The notes beneath the pieces are model-generated. The model was not told where the DNA came from. It was given only the letters and a program-made list of their open reading frames with translations, and searched no databases. From assembly GCF_910592395.1 (NCBI RefSeq), contig NC_088308.1:13099001-13163000 (forward strand): a stretch of DNA of 64,000 bases, in the 5' to 3' direction. The position numbers and the translations under genes were made by a program. Source of the DNA: Lineus longissimus (taxonomy: Eukaryota > Nemertea > Pilidiophora > Heteronemertea > Lineidae). Shown here in pieces: positions 9,627 through 17,456 of this stretch. Every line of letters begins with the position of its first letter. The stretch's first letter is position 1.

Positions 9627-11014
9627 ATGTATTATCCAATAGCAAATCAACATAAAAGTAACTTCACCTATGACTTCTTTAATTTAGAAGTAACTGTTAA
9701 CAGTAACAATTTCTTCAGACTACAAGAAACTAAGATAACACCTGGGTTTTTGAGCCTGAAAAATAAGAAAGACTGTCTGCGACTGGAAAAGAATCCATTA
9801 TCGTTTTACCAGAACCAATTTAACATGTCTGTTTGGTTTGCTACTACCGGTTGTGGTATTTCAAAAGATGATCACTTGAATCACAGTGACCCATTGATAA
9901 GGTCAATTTACAGATTTCATGTTTACTATCAAATATTGAAGATCATGAAGAATCTAGAGATACCAATTCCAGGTGAAAGTGATTTCAATGAGACAAACAA
10001 TAACATTAACCGTAGGAAACTAGGAGGGTTATTGAGTGAATTTGGTTTAAAAGACGAATATGATTTCTCAGTGTTTGAAAGTAATGAGGGGTGGACTTCC
10101 TGGAGTGTATCGGATTACAACCCGAACATAACTGATCCCGGATATTACATCAATGATTCTAAAATCAATTTCTTCCTCATGCAAGTTCATGAAAATAGAA
10201 TGCCACCAATGTTTAAATCTGATTGGGATGCTGGAATGGCTAATTTCAAATATCCAGATACCTTCATTAAGTATCATGTGAAACAACACAAGAATGTATT
10301 TGATGTAATTACACAAAATGAATGTCAAACCTATCAACAATTCATGATATTTAAATCAAATGGTTTCTCTAATCCTGGAATAGAGAGGTTGAATGACACA
10401 ATAAGAACATATGTTTACTGTATTCTGGGTGCTCAGGCGTTGACCAGAACACCAATAATTGGAGTACCGGGTACAGAATTGATGCTCAGAAGGAATTTAA
10501 CAAACTATTAAAGGACTCGATTAATCAACATCCTGATATCCCCACTTCAATTCAAAGATACCAAAAAGCAGTGAGTGACACTCATACAAGACAAGATTAT
10601 GTAATAGCACCAGGATTGTATGTCATAGGGTCAAATATGGTACTCGTTATTGGTAAGCTGGATAACTACAATAATAACATTTTAATAGCACCAAAAAATG
10701 CTAAACCTGGTAAGAATGACATTAACCACAAAAAGACCTTACCACCACCACTGATGGAAGGAAATAGTTCTAAGAAAATAAGAGTTAAGAGTAGTGTTGA
10801 TACTGTCAAGACGGACTTCGTCCTGAGAGCAGAGCTCGAGACCAGTCATACACCAAAGAGTAATGTTGATTCACCAAAAACAACTGAAACATCAAAGAAT
10901 ACTCCTACTACTAAACGGGGCACCAAAGTTGAGAGGGAGGATGATACTCATGAAACAATTAAATTCATGCTTTACTCAGTTGTTGGTACATTGATTGTTT
11001 TTATGGTTAGATAA
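9627..11014 (+). pseudogene. conserved Polinton protein of unknown function, frameshifted
   Basis: Starts at TTAAATG next to the terminal repeat. The first frame runs to 10511 with conserved words WFATTGCGIS, RSIYRFHVYYQILK and ERLNDTIRTYVYCILGAQ. Homology then continues in the -1 frame to 11014 (DYVIAPGLYVIGSNMVL), so a single-base change near 10478-10482 breaks it. The tail is Lys/Thr-rich and ends in a hydrophobic segment (FMLYSVVGTLIVFMV), suggesting membrane association. The same protein is present in P3a (32947-34020), also broken. A hairpin unit is inserted in frame at 10812-10840. I recognise the family from invertebrate Polintons but know no function. Confidence 0.75.
10812..10840 (+). 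repeat. mini-hairpin unit, in frame
   Basis: GGAC-TTC-GTCC followed by GAGC-AGA-GCTC. Read as DFVLRAELE in the tail of the conserved protein. The AGA loop avoids the TAG that the commoner ATA loop would create in this frame. Confidence 0.85.
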
Positions 11015-11024
11015 ATAAGTAATT

Positions 11025-12542
11025 ATGGCTGAAGGAGGTGAAGATTATGAAATGGATGATTACGATCATAATTACATTCATAATGTGGATGATCCTAATA
11101 CAGGTGAAACCAATAGAAATTTTCAAGATGACGGCACAACATACAACACAGGTAATACAAATCTTACTACTGAAACTTCATTCACTACAACTCCAGATAG
11201 AGCAAGAGGTATTGCCCCTGAATTGATGGAAAAGGAGTTTAATTACGCTGAAGTAGAGGGTAAACTTGATACAGCATTGGAAAGAGCAAAATGGAAATAT
11301 GACAAGAACAAATTGAGTAATCTTGCACCACACATTAGTTACGATGGAAACAAACTTTATTATTGGCCGACAACACAGTATGAATTTGATTTGATAAAAG
11401 GTAAACTAGGAAACGAAAATTTATTTGACTGGCGTAATAAGGATAGAGAAGACATAAAGTTAATTCCTTTAACTAAGGGTGATAGAAGCTTCTTTGCTGA
11501 AACAACTTTAAAGAATAAGTTTGGTACTAATTTTGTTAATTATTTAAAAGGTATGATTGCACCTGATGAACCATCACCTATAGAAGGACCTAGAATGGCA
11601 CCTATGGAAGGCCAGGAACCAGTAAGGGAACCTAAATCTGCATCCACTCAAACAGATATATTAATTAATGAGGTAAACAGTTCAAACCAACCAATAGATC
11701 AACTGATAGATTCTAATGATGATGAACTTAAAACACTGGGTTTTACTGAATCTGCCTTGAGAGAACTTAGAGCGTTAAAACAGGCTGGTGATGATCTAGC
11801 TGCAGTAAAGAGGGATAAGGACATGCAAATAGAGGAATTAGAAAAAAAACTTCATAATTTAACAAGAGATGTAAAGTATGTAGAAGAAGGTGCTAAAGAT
11901 ACGGGGGAGTTGAAAAAGCAAATAGATGAACTAAATGACAAATTGTATAAGGAAATGTCAAAGGTATGGAGGTTAGACAATGACAGGGAGTCACAAACTA
12001 GAAGAATTAAACGTTTAATTGTTGATGTTCTAAAGAAACCAGATTCAACTATTCCTCTAAAGGACAGAATAAAGTTACTTTTTAAGACGTATGGTGTAAC
12101 CAATAGCGCCATAATAACAGCTGTTGTAATGACATTTACAACTCTAGGTCTCAGTATCAGTAGTTCTTTAAGTGGTGCCACTAAATCTGTAAAACCAACT
12201 CCAGGACCAGACCCAACTCCAGGACCAGACCCAACTCCAGGACCTACACCAGAACCTGGGCCAGGACCAAAACCATCAATACCACATAAAGTAAAAGAAG
12301 GTCTCAAGAAGTTTGCTGAATGGCTAAAAGAACTAGCCAAGAAATCAGCTGCGGCTTTACCTGGAATCATCGGTTCTATCGTATCATTTCTCCTGAAAAC
12401 AATTGGTGCAGTTGTTGGCTTTCTAGCTGAACATCTGATCATAGCAGTTATTGCTATTGTGAGCTCCATAATCTATGGTTTAATTGGGGGTGTTAAAGCC
12501 TTAAAATCACGTAAAGCCTTAAAATCACGTAAAAGGTCTTAG
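11025..12542 (+). CDS. 505-aa coiled-coil protein with membrane-active C-terminus
   Basis: Intact frame starting MAEGGEDYEMDDYD. Order: acidic N-terminus with NLTTETSFTTTP (about residues 45-57); a conserved block KLDTALERAKW with NLAPHISYDGNKLYYW (about 79-115); a coiled coil (about 225-320); a hydrophobic stretch (about 365-385); a proline-glycine linker of PGPDPT repeats; an amphipathic segment FAEWLKELAKKSAAALPGII; a long hydrophobic pair; and a basic tail with a duplicated KALKSRK. Homologues occur in P1 and, truncated, in P3a. A minor virion protein that disturbs membranes is a reasonable inference from the C-terminal layout, but function is unproven. No hairpin unit is inserted. Confidence 0.8.
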   Translation: MAEGGEDYEMDDYDHNYIHNVDDPNTGETNRNFQDDGTTYNTGNTNLTTETSFTTTPDRARGIAPELMEKEFNYAEVEGKLDTALERAKWKYDKNKLSNLAPHISYDGNKLYYWPTTQYEFDLIKGKLGNENLFDWRNKDREDIKLIPLTKGDRSFFAETTLKNKFGTNFVNYLKGMIAPDEPSPIEGPRMAPMEGQEPVREPKSASTQTDILINEVNSSNQPIDQLIDSNDDELKTLGFTESALRELRALKQAGDDLAAVKRDKDMQIEELEKKLHNLTRDVKYVEEGAKDTGELKKQIDELNDKLYKEMSKVWRLDNDRESQTRRIKRLIVDVLKKPDSTIPLKDRIKLLFKTYGVTNSAIITAVVMTFTTLGLSISSSLSGATKSVKPTPGPDPTPGPDPTPGPTPEPGPGPKPSIPHKVKEGLKKFAEWLKELAKKSAAALPGIIGSIVSFLLKTIGAVVGFLAEHLIIAVIAIVSSIIYGLIGGVKALKSRKALKSRKRS

Positions 12543-12592
12543 GTGACCTGCTATCAAAAAACAATGTTTAAAAAAATAATTATCATGTAAAT

Positions 12593-13396
12593 ATGAATAA
12601 ATACATCTCATTAAAAGATTATTATTCTAGTGAGTGGAACAATGAGAATCTTAAAGGATACATTCGTCCTAGGGTCATGGATCGAGCTATGCTCTCAGGA
12701 CTGCGTCCGACTAGAAATTTTAGTGAAGAAAATGTCAGCAAGAATTATGACAGTGGGAAATTTGATAAGCCTACTCGAGCTATGCTCTCAAGACGAAGTC
12801 TGACTGAGACACACAAAGTAGTCCTGCCAAGAATGAAAGAATATGACGTCAGTACCAACACTAATGCCCAATTCTGCCGTAATTGCAAACGTTGGACACT
12901 TTTTGAGTATCAAAAGAATTTAAATTTAGCCAGGAACGCCGCTAAAACTGTGAAGTATCAATTCTGCATTGTTTGTAATGCAACCAGTTATGATGATGAT
13001 TTTAAGACCCTTGAGATCAATATTGACAACAAGATTCGTTATTTTGACATTATTCTTAAAAAGCTTGGATGGAGACGTTTGTCTGAATCGGTTCTCAAAT
13101 ATTTAAAGGACTTTGTGGAAGTGTATTTACAGTGCTACTTTTCAAGTCCCAGAAAATGTCTTAGTAAGCAGAGATATGAAAGTACAGTCCACTTAGCTTT
13201 AAAAATGGGTATTAACACTCTCCCCTCTAAGTTACGGGAAAAGGGGTTACATGGCGAGGCCATACTTGTTGAATTTCACTGTGGGGAATATGACTGGTTT
13301 CTTGCCATTGAATTTATCAACAGGGCTATTGGTAAACCCCAATTAACAGATGAGAATATCACTGACCTTAGACTAGTGTACTGTGCTTTCCTTTGA
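12593..13396 (+). CDS. 267-aa zinc-finger-like protein, unknown, with two hairpin inserts
   Basis: Intact frame beginning MNKYISLKDYYSSEWN. Two CxxC pairs about 36 residues apart (FCRNCKRW and FCIVCNAT) suggest a zinc ribbon. The C-terminal half contains RRLSESVLKYLKDFVEVYLQ and a mixed alpha/beta-looking end. Two hairpin units lie in the N-terminal part, read as DRAMLSGLRPT and TRAMLSRRSLT. I see no homologue in P1, P3 or P4 and cannot assign a function. The next gene starts 18 bases after its stop. Confidence 0.6.
   Translation: MNKYISLKDYYSSEWNNENLKGYIRPRVMDRAMLSGLRPTRNFSEENVSKNYDSGKFDKPTRAMLSRRSLTETHKVVLPRMKEYDVSTNTNAQFCRNCKRWTLFEYQKNLNLARNAAKTVKYQFCIVCNATSYDDDFKTLEINIDNKIRYFDIILKKLGWRRLSESVLKYLKDFVEVYLQCYFSSPRKCLSKQRYESTVHLALKMGINTLPSKLREKGLHGEAILVEFHCGEYDWFLAIEFINRAIGKPQLTDENITDLRLVYCAFL
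12681..12712 (-). repeat. mini-hairpin unit, in frame
   Basis: GAGC-TAT-GCTC and GGAC-TGC-GTCC; adds RAMLSGLRPT to the 267-aa protein. Confidence 0.85.
12773..12805 (-). repeat. mini-hairpin unit, in frame, compensated stem
   Basis: Second 33-nt unit in the same gene. One stem is AGAC-GAA-GTCT instead of GGAC/GTCC, with both sides changed so pairing is kept. Read as TRAMLSRRSLT. Confidence 0.85.
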
Positions 13397-13414
13397 TTTC
13401 TGCATTACTGTGGT

Positions 13415-13762
13415 GTGAAGGTCACAATTAACTACAAGGTATTTTTACACCAAGCCTTTAAAACGATGAAAATTGATTATGTAATATTTAGTCCTTTTTT
13501 AACCAACAAGGAGCGAGGTAATGATTTGGAGAGATTATGGTATGATTTCACTCAAAGTATTTTCTTCCAGAATTACAAGGTTGAGAAGGAATATGACCAG
13601 GAAATTGACAAGCAGTTTGACGTTTTATTGAGTGCTAGTGCAGGTCGAGACATTAACTGCATCAGTAGTATTAAGTTAGCACCAGCCGGACTTTGTCCTG
13701 AGAGCATAGCTCGAGCTAGTGTTAAGTGCAATAAACTTGTGAAAACAGCATTTTGCACTTAA
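13415..13762 (+). CDS. 115-aa unknown protein with reverse-orientation hairpin insert
   Basis: The frame MKVTINYKVFLHQAFKTMK continues with an acidic/aromatic middle (ERLWYDFTQSIFFQNYKVEKE). A hairpin unit is read from its other strand as GLCPESIARAS near the C-terminus. It may be the displaced C-terminus of the preceding 267-aa gene, since the two frames are separated by only one stop and a few bases. No homologue is seen in the other copies. Confidence 0.45.
   Translation: MKVTINYKVFLHQAFKTMKIDYVIFSPFLTNKERGNDLERLWYDFTQSIFFQNYKVEKEYDQEIDKQFDVLLSASAGRDINCISSIKLAPAGLCPESIARASVKCNKLVKTAFCT
13686..13717 (+). repeat. mini-hairpin unit, opposite orientation
   Basis: GGAC-TTT-GTCC plus GAGC-ATA-GCTC. 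Read as GLCPESIARA in the 115-aa frame. Confidence 0.85.
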
Positions 13763-13785
13763 CACTCATGTTTCTATTATTTTAA

Positions 13786-14598
13786 ATGAACAGTCAGCAA
13801 ATGAATAGTCAGACATCATCTGTAATTGAACAACAAATGAAACATATTGGTGTTATCAATCAAAACCCAGTAGGACTTTGTCCTGAGAGCATAGCTCGAG
13901 TCGGGGCTTCTAACCAACAGAACACTGGTAGTTACCAACAGAACAGTACTAACTTTCAACAGAACTGCACTACAAATCAACAAGTTTCAAACAAGCAGTT
14001 GAATAGTTCAAATTTAGTTACTCCTAGTCAAGGAATAGTCAATTCTAGTTGCCAACTAGGATCAACTAGCAATCAACAAGGTTCAAGTAGCAATCAACAA
14101 AATTTGAACTATTTGACTGATAGTGGCCTTAAAGCCAAACAAGACTTAGAAATTTTAGTTGCAACTGGGAAAAGCAAGTATTTACTTAATAAACAACTAA
14201 CTTTAAATGACTTAGATAATATGACAGAAAAGGAACTCTTAAAACACCACAGAATCTACCAGACAAAGATGGCTGCCAGACTTAATGATTCTTTGGGTAA
14301 GACAGTACTTAAAGCTTACACTAAATTATCAAGGTGGTTATTACCAATAGATGACGAGGATAATCTTTACCATGACCTCAGAAATGATTACATCGTTACC
14401 AATGAACTTGACAAATGGCTTGGATGGGTTAGTATCAAAATGGGTGCACTAACTGCACTTGCTTCAACAACACTTATTACTTTAGGCCATTATCATGAGG
14501 AATCATCAATGAATACACCAAATATGACTGTCTCTGAATGTGACAAACCAATAGATGAAAGTCTAGATATCACAGATAGTGATGATAAAGAAGACTAA
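13786..14598 (+). CDS. 270-aa Gln/Asn-rich protein with conserved C-terminal domain
   Basis: Begins at TTTTAAATG. The first about 105 residues are a Ser/Asn/Gln-rich low-complexity region (SNQQ repeats) containing a hairpin unit read as GLCPESIAR. The conserved part follows: KQDLEILVATGKSKYL, DLDNMTEKELLKHHRIYQ, then RLNDSLGKTVLKAY and DLRNDYIVTNELDKWLG, and a hydrophobic helix (GALTALASTTLITLG). An acidic tail ends it. Homologues are at 31092-31724 (P3a) and 61283-61941 (P4), always next to the 126-aa-type gene. Likely a structural or membrane-associated Polinton protein; function unknown. Confidence 0.75.
   Translation: MNSQQMNSQTSSVIEQQMKHIGVINQNPVGLCPESIARVGASNQQNTGSYQQNSTNFQQNCTTNQQVSNKQLNSSNLVTPSQGIVNSSCQLGSTSNQQGSSSNQQNLNYLTDSGLKAKQDLEILVATGKSKYLLNKQLTLNDLDNMTEKELLKHHRIYQTKMAARLNDSLGKTVLKAYTKLSRWLLPIDDEDNLYHDLRNDYIVTNELDKWLGWVSIKMGALTALASTTLITLGHYHEESSMNTPNMTVSECDKPIDESLDITDSDDKED
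13871..13901 (+). repeat. mini-hairpin unit, in frame
   Basis: GGAC-TTT-GTCC plus GAGC-ATA-GCTC within the low-complexity N-terminus of the 270-aa protein; read as GLCPESIAR. Confidence 0.85.
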
Positions 14599-14646
14599 AT
14601 TAACCTAGTTATGAGATCATAGTTCGAATTAATTCGGCCAAGATAA

Positions 14647-15027
14647 ATGGAACTTGAAACTGTAACTGATACTACTAAAGTTTCAGTGTCTAAGAAACCT
14701 CGATCAGAGAAACAATTAGCATGGTCTAGAGAACTGGGTAGAAGATCTCAGGAATTTAAGAGGATAAAAAAGGATAAGACGACATTTAAAGTACAGTACT
14801 CCTCCCCAAACAACATAGTTGTGGAAAAGGAGGAAGAAGAAGTAGAGGAAGAAGAACCACAATCTCAAAATACTGACGTATCTACCAGTAATACCTATGT
14901 CTATGTAGGTTTAGGTGCAATTATTTTAGCAGCATTTATCATGTTTAAGAAACTTCCTAAAAAAGTAAGTAAAGAGCAGCGATCAGGCTTGAATCGAGCT
15001 ATGCTCTCAGGACAAAGTCCGACTTAA
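14647..15027 (+). CDS. 126-aa basic/acidic single-pass membrane protein
   Basis: Starts in a TAAATGG context. A lysine-rich N-terminus with the conserved words KQLAWSRELGRRSQEFK is followed by an acidic run (KEEEEVEEEEP) and a C-terminal hydrophobic segment VYVGLGAIILAAFIMF. Homologues in P3a (30565-31150) and P4 (61943-62290) share AWSRELG-K-S-ELKKKK. The last residues here, RAMLSGQSPT, come from a hairpin unit that also supplies the stop context, so the natural C-terminus seems replaced. The polymerase frame starts one base after its stop. Confidence 0.7.
   Translation: MELETVTDTTKVSVSKKPRSEKQLAWSRELGRRSQEFKRIKKDKTTFKVQYSSPNNIVVEKEEEEVEEEEPQSQNTDVSTSNTYVYVGLGAIILAAFIMFKKLPKKVSKEQRSGLNRAMLSGQSPT
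14993..15024 (-). repeat. mini-hairpin unit at gene junction
   Basis: Forms the C-terminus RAMLSGQSPT of the 126-aa protein. It lies between two direct copies of AGTAAAGAGCAG (14968-14979 and 15041-15052), which mark a probable deletion junction with the polymerase. Confidence 0.85.
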
Positions 15028-15028
15028 C

Positions 15029-16273
15029 ATGAATGTTATCAGTAAAGAGCAGATTATGGCAATTCCAAGGGATAGTGAAGTAGGCTACTTCTTAGAGGTG
15101 GATTTGGAGTATTCAGGAAATATTAAATTTAAGTCAAGGAACTTTCCATTCTGTCCCGAATCTCTCTTTATTGAAGATGATGAATTAAGTCCTTACCAGA
15201 GAGAGTTACTGGGCGATGATAAAAGATCAAATGTAGAGAAACTAATACTAACACAAAAGGATAAAACTAATTACATAGTGCATTACAGAATGCTACAATT
15301 TTACCTCAAGCACGGAATGGTACTTAAGATGGTCCATTCGGTGATATCTTTTAAACAATCAAAGTGGTTAGCACCATACATTGATTTTAATACTAAAAGA
15401 CGTATGGATTCTAATACTGATTTTGAGAAAGACTTTTTCCAGCTCATGAATAATGCTTTCTACGGAAAGACTTGTGAGAATGTAAGGAACAGGGTGGAAA
15501 TAGAATTGGTAACGGACGGGGAGAGAGCCAGGAGTGTAATGGCCAATCCCAGGTTTTCATCGATATGCGTATTTGACGAACAGAATGCTGCTATTAGCAT
15601 GAGGAAAACATCAATGAAATTCAACAAACCAATCTACATAGGAGCTTCAGTACTTGAATTGTCTAAATTATTAATGTATGAATTCTATTATGAAGTTCTT
15701 CAACCGTACTTTGGTGAGAAAAATATTGAACTACTGTATCTAGATACAGATTCCTTTGTACTTAACATTAATACTGATGACTTAACTCGAGCTATGCTCT
15801 CAGGACTGCGTCCGACTAAAGACTTAAAGGAGTTGAAACACTATTTTGACTTCAGTAATTATCCAAAAGATCATCCACTCTATGACACCAGTAAGAAGAA
15901 GGTGCCAGGTTATTTCAAGGATGAGTTAGGAGGAGTCGAGATGACTGAATTCATTGCCCTTAGAAGTAAGATGTATGCTTACAGGACAAAAGATTACGAT
16001 TCTAAGAAATTAAAGGGTATTGCCAAGAATGTAGTAAAGAGAGATATCTCATTTGATGACTATGTTGATTGTCTTGAAAAGAGTATGTCATTTTACCACA
16101 AGATGAGACACTTAAGATCAGATAAACACCAAATCTATTTGGAAGAAGTTGACAAAAAAAGCCTCAGTCCTTTTGATGATAAGAGGTTCATACTTGAAGA
16201 TGGAATAAGAACGTTACCATTTGGAATGTATTATGAAGGCTACATAGATTACAGCGATTCAAACTTCGCTTGA
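15029..16273 (+). CDS. pPolB: protein-primed family B DNA polymerase, C-terminal half only
   Basis: The 414-codon frame has the polymerase core: motif A as FLEVDLEY (Asp at residue 25), motif B as NNAFYGKTCEN (about 141-151), and motif C YLDTDS (237-242). The 3'-5' exonuclease and N-terminal priming region, several hundred residues in intact Polinton polymerases, are absent. Eleven residues (TRAMLSGLRPT, 253-263) are an in-frame hairpin insertion ten residues after motif C; the P3b polymerase lacks it. The stop codon overlaps another hairpin unit at 16273. It would have copied the element by protein-primed synthesis; as it stands it probably cannot proofread and may be inactive. Confidence 0.9.
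   Translation: MNVISKEQIMAIPRDSEVGYFLEVDLEYSGNIKFKSRNFPFCPESLFIEDDELSPYQRELLGDDKRSNVEKLILTQKDKTNYIVHYRMLQFYLKHGMVLKMVHSVISFKQSKWLAPYIDFNTKRRMDSNTDFEKDFFQLMNNAFYGKTCENVRNRVEIELVTDGERARSVMANPRFSSICVFDEQNAAISMRKTSMKFNKPIYIGASVLELSKLLMYEFYYEVLQPYFGEKNIELLYLDTDSFVLNINTDDLTRAMLSGLRPTKDLKELKHYFDFSNYPKDHPLYDTSKKKVPGYFKDELGGVEMTEFIALRSKMYAYRTKDYDSKKLKGIAKNVVKRDISFDDYVDCLEKSMSFYHKMRHLRSDKHQIYLEEVDKKSLSPFDDKRFILEDGIRTLPFGMYYEGYIDYSDSNFA
15785..15817 (-). repeat. mini-hairpin unit inside the polymerase palm
   Basis: Exactly 33 nt, adding eleven residues between TDDL and KDLKEL. GAGC-TAT-GCTC and GGAC-TGC-GTCC stems. Confidence 0.9.
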
Positions 16274-16305
16274 GTCGGACTTCGTCCTGAGAGCATAGCT
16301 CGAGT
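16273..16305 (+). repeat. mini-hairpin unit at polymerase stop codon
   Basis: A full 33-nt unit begins at the last base of the TGA stop (16271-16273). Confidence 0.85.
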
Positions 16306-16317
16306 GCAAAATCTTTA

Positions 16318-16549
16318 TTAAACTAATGAATATGGTGGCGCTGATGGTAGTGGCACTGGCGGAAATTCACCCCTAACACCGAAGTCATGGTGATAGTGAT
16401 AGTGATACACCACATTAGGATTATGACTATTTAGTCGAACTTTGTTCTCGGGACTTTGTCCTAGTCGGACTTTGTCCTGAGAGCATAGCTCGAGTCCTGT
16501 TTGATTTACTGAATTTTTAGTTTTTCTAGCATCTCTGTCTGAGCTATCT
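16318..16549 (-). CDS. possible frameshifted C-terminal tail of the 203-aa protein
   Basis: A minus-strand open frame overlaps the end of the 203-aa gene in another phase and runs through two hairpin units (read as LELCSQDKVR and GQSPENKVR). It ends in VVYHYHYHHDF and PPVPLPSAPPYSLV. A one- or two-base change in the A-run near 16545-16550 would explain the split. The final PSAP word is the consensus of ESCRT-binding late domains, but in such a short proline-rich tail this may be chance. No homologue is seen in P3a, so treat it as tentative. Confidence 0.35.
16433..16495 (+). repeat. tandem hairpin units
   Basis: A degenerate unit (GAAC-TTT-GTTC, then GGAC-TTT-GTCC) followed by a full unit at 16463-16495. 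Confidence 0.85.
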
Positions 16550-17155
16550 TTTTTCCTTCTTCTTCTTTAAAGATTCCACATCAACAGCTGAACTTGCCTC
16601 CCTTTGTTTTTTCCTAATGGCATTTTTCATCGAAATGTATTTCTCCTTCTCCTTGAGAATCAAAGTAAACTCATCTGTAGATATGTGAGAATCGGTTAAG
16701 GCTTTACTGACCAAATCATTGATTGTGTTCAGTTTTGAAATTGCCAACATTCTGATATTCTCATGCTTTTCAATTTTCCTTAGAATATTCTTTTTCTCCC
16801 AGCCTATGACCGATGAAATAATGGCACTACCTATTGTTACGCCACCCAGAGCTAAACCTATCGGAGCCGTGATGACACCAGCTAGAGCGGAAACACCAAC
16901 AGATCCGGCTGCTACGCTAGTTAAATTAAGGAAGTGGCTAATGCCAGTAATTACGCTAAATGCTTTTTTGTACTTTGAAAATATATTTCTTCTAAATTCA
17001 ATCTCGCTTTCTAAGAAACTCTTAACATGACATATTTGTTGTAGTCTGAAAGCCTGAGGGTTACTTTCTGTATGCTTTTTAGACCTTTCATAGTTTAATT
17101 GACTTTCAGAGTTTAAATTACTTAAATCTGTATAAACCTTGTTGTCTCCATCCAT
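16544..17155 (-). CDS. 203-aa protein with hydrophobic hairpin
   Basis: Starts at TTAAATGG. The N-terminal helix-rich part contains FRLQQICHVKSFLESEIEFR. A long hydrophobic stretch follows (about residues 70-120: GSVGVSALAGVITAPIGLAL and SAIISSVIG), then a conserved helical domain (KLNTINDLVSKALTDSHIST, LILKEKEKYISMKNAIRKKQ). Homologues in P3a (34073-34718) and P4 (60095-60206) keep the same words. The hydrophobic hairpin resembles those of membrane-inserting virion proteins; function unknown. The C-terminus may extend in another frame (16318-16549). Confidence 0.75.
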   Translation of the reverse strand: MDGDNKVYTDLSNLNSESQLNYERSKKHTESNPQAFRLQQICHVKSFLESEIEFRRNIFSKYKKAFSVITGISHFLNLTSVAAGSVGVSALAGVITAPIGLALGGVTIGSAIISSVIGWEKKNILRKIEKHENIRMLAISKLNTINDLVSKALTDSHISTDEFTLILKEKEKYISMKNAIRKKQREASSAVDVESLKKKKEKR

Positions 17156-17159
17156 TTAA

Positions 17160-17429
17160 TTAGTGGGAATAACTAGAATCAGTTGTTCTGACATTTCTTG
17201 TGTTTAGTGTTGATCGTGCAGACACTACAGGTTTTTTAAGTACATTAAATTTTAAAGGTTTTTCGACCATAGCAGGTTTTTCGACCATAGCAGGCCCAAG
17301 AGGTTTTAAAGGTTTTTCGGGCTCAGGCTCCAACTTTGACTCTACTTCTGCCTCTAATTCTCTATGAAAACGTTCTAATCTTTCTTTCCAATTATGTGGT
17401 CGTTTTGTGTAACCCCAAGTTCTATTCAT
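17160..17429 (-). CDS. 89-aa proline-rich basic protein
   Basis: Starts at ATAAATG. MNRTWGYTKRPHNWKERLER is conserved with the P3a copy (34738-35000, RIWGYSK and PKNWKKILEE). A Glu/Lys/Pro-rich middle contains a duplicated AMVEKP. The C-terminus differs between copies. It lies in the same order and strand next to the 203-aa gene in P2 and P3a, so the pair is probably co-expressed. Function unknown. Confidence 0.65.
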   Translation of the reverse strand: MNRTWGYTKRPHNWKERLERFHRELEAEVESKLEPEPEKPLKPLGPAMVEKPAMVEKPLKFNVLKKPVVSARSTLNTRNVRTTDSSYSH

Positions 17430-17456
17430 TTATTCAGATAAAGATAAATATGAAAA

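Noticed and set aside
10470-10575. Programmed frameshift in the unknown conserved protein
   Set aside because: Both P2 and P3a change phase at nearly the same place, but P2 needs -1 and P3a +1, with no shared slippery sequence. Independent mutations are simpler.
11852-12469. 205-codon minus-strand frame
   Set aside because: Shadow of the 505-aa gene; the glycine-proline repeats mirror the linker.
12593-13396. Adenain-like protease of P2
   Set aside because: Looked for a His-Asp/Glu-Gln-Cys arrangement in the unknown genes; none was convincing, so no protease is annotated.
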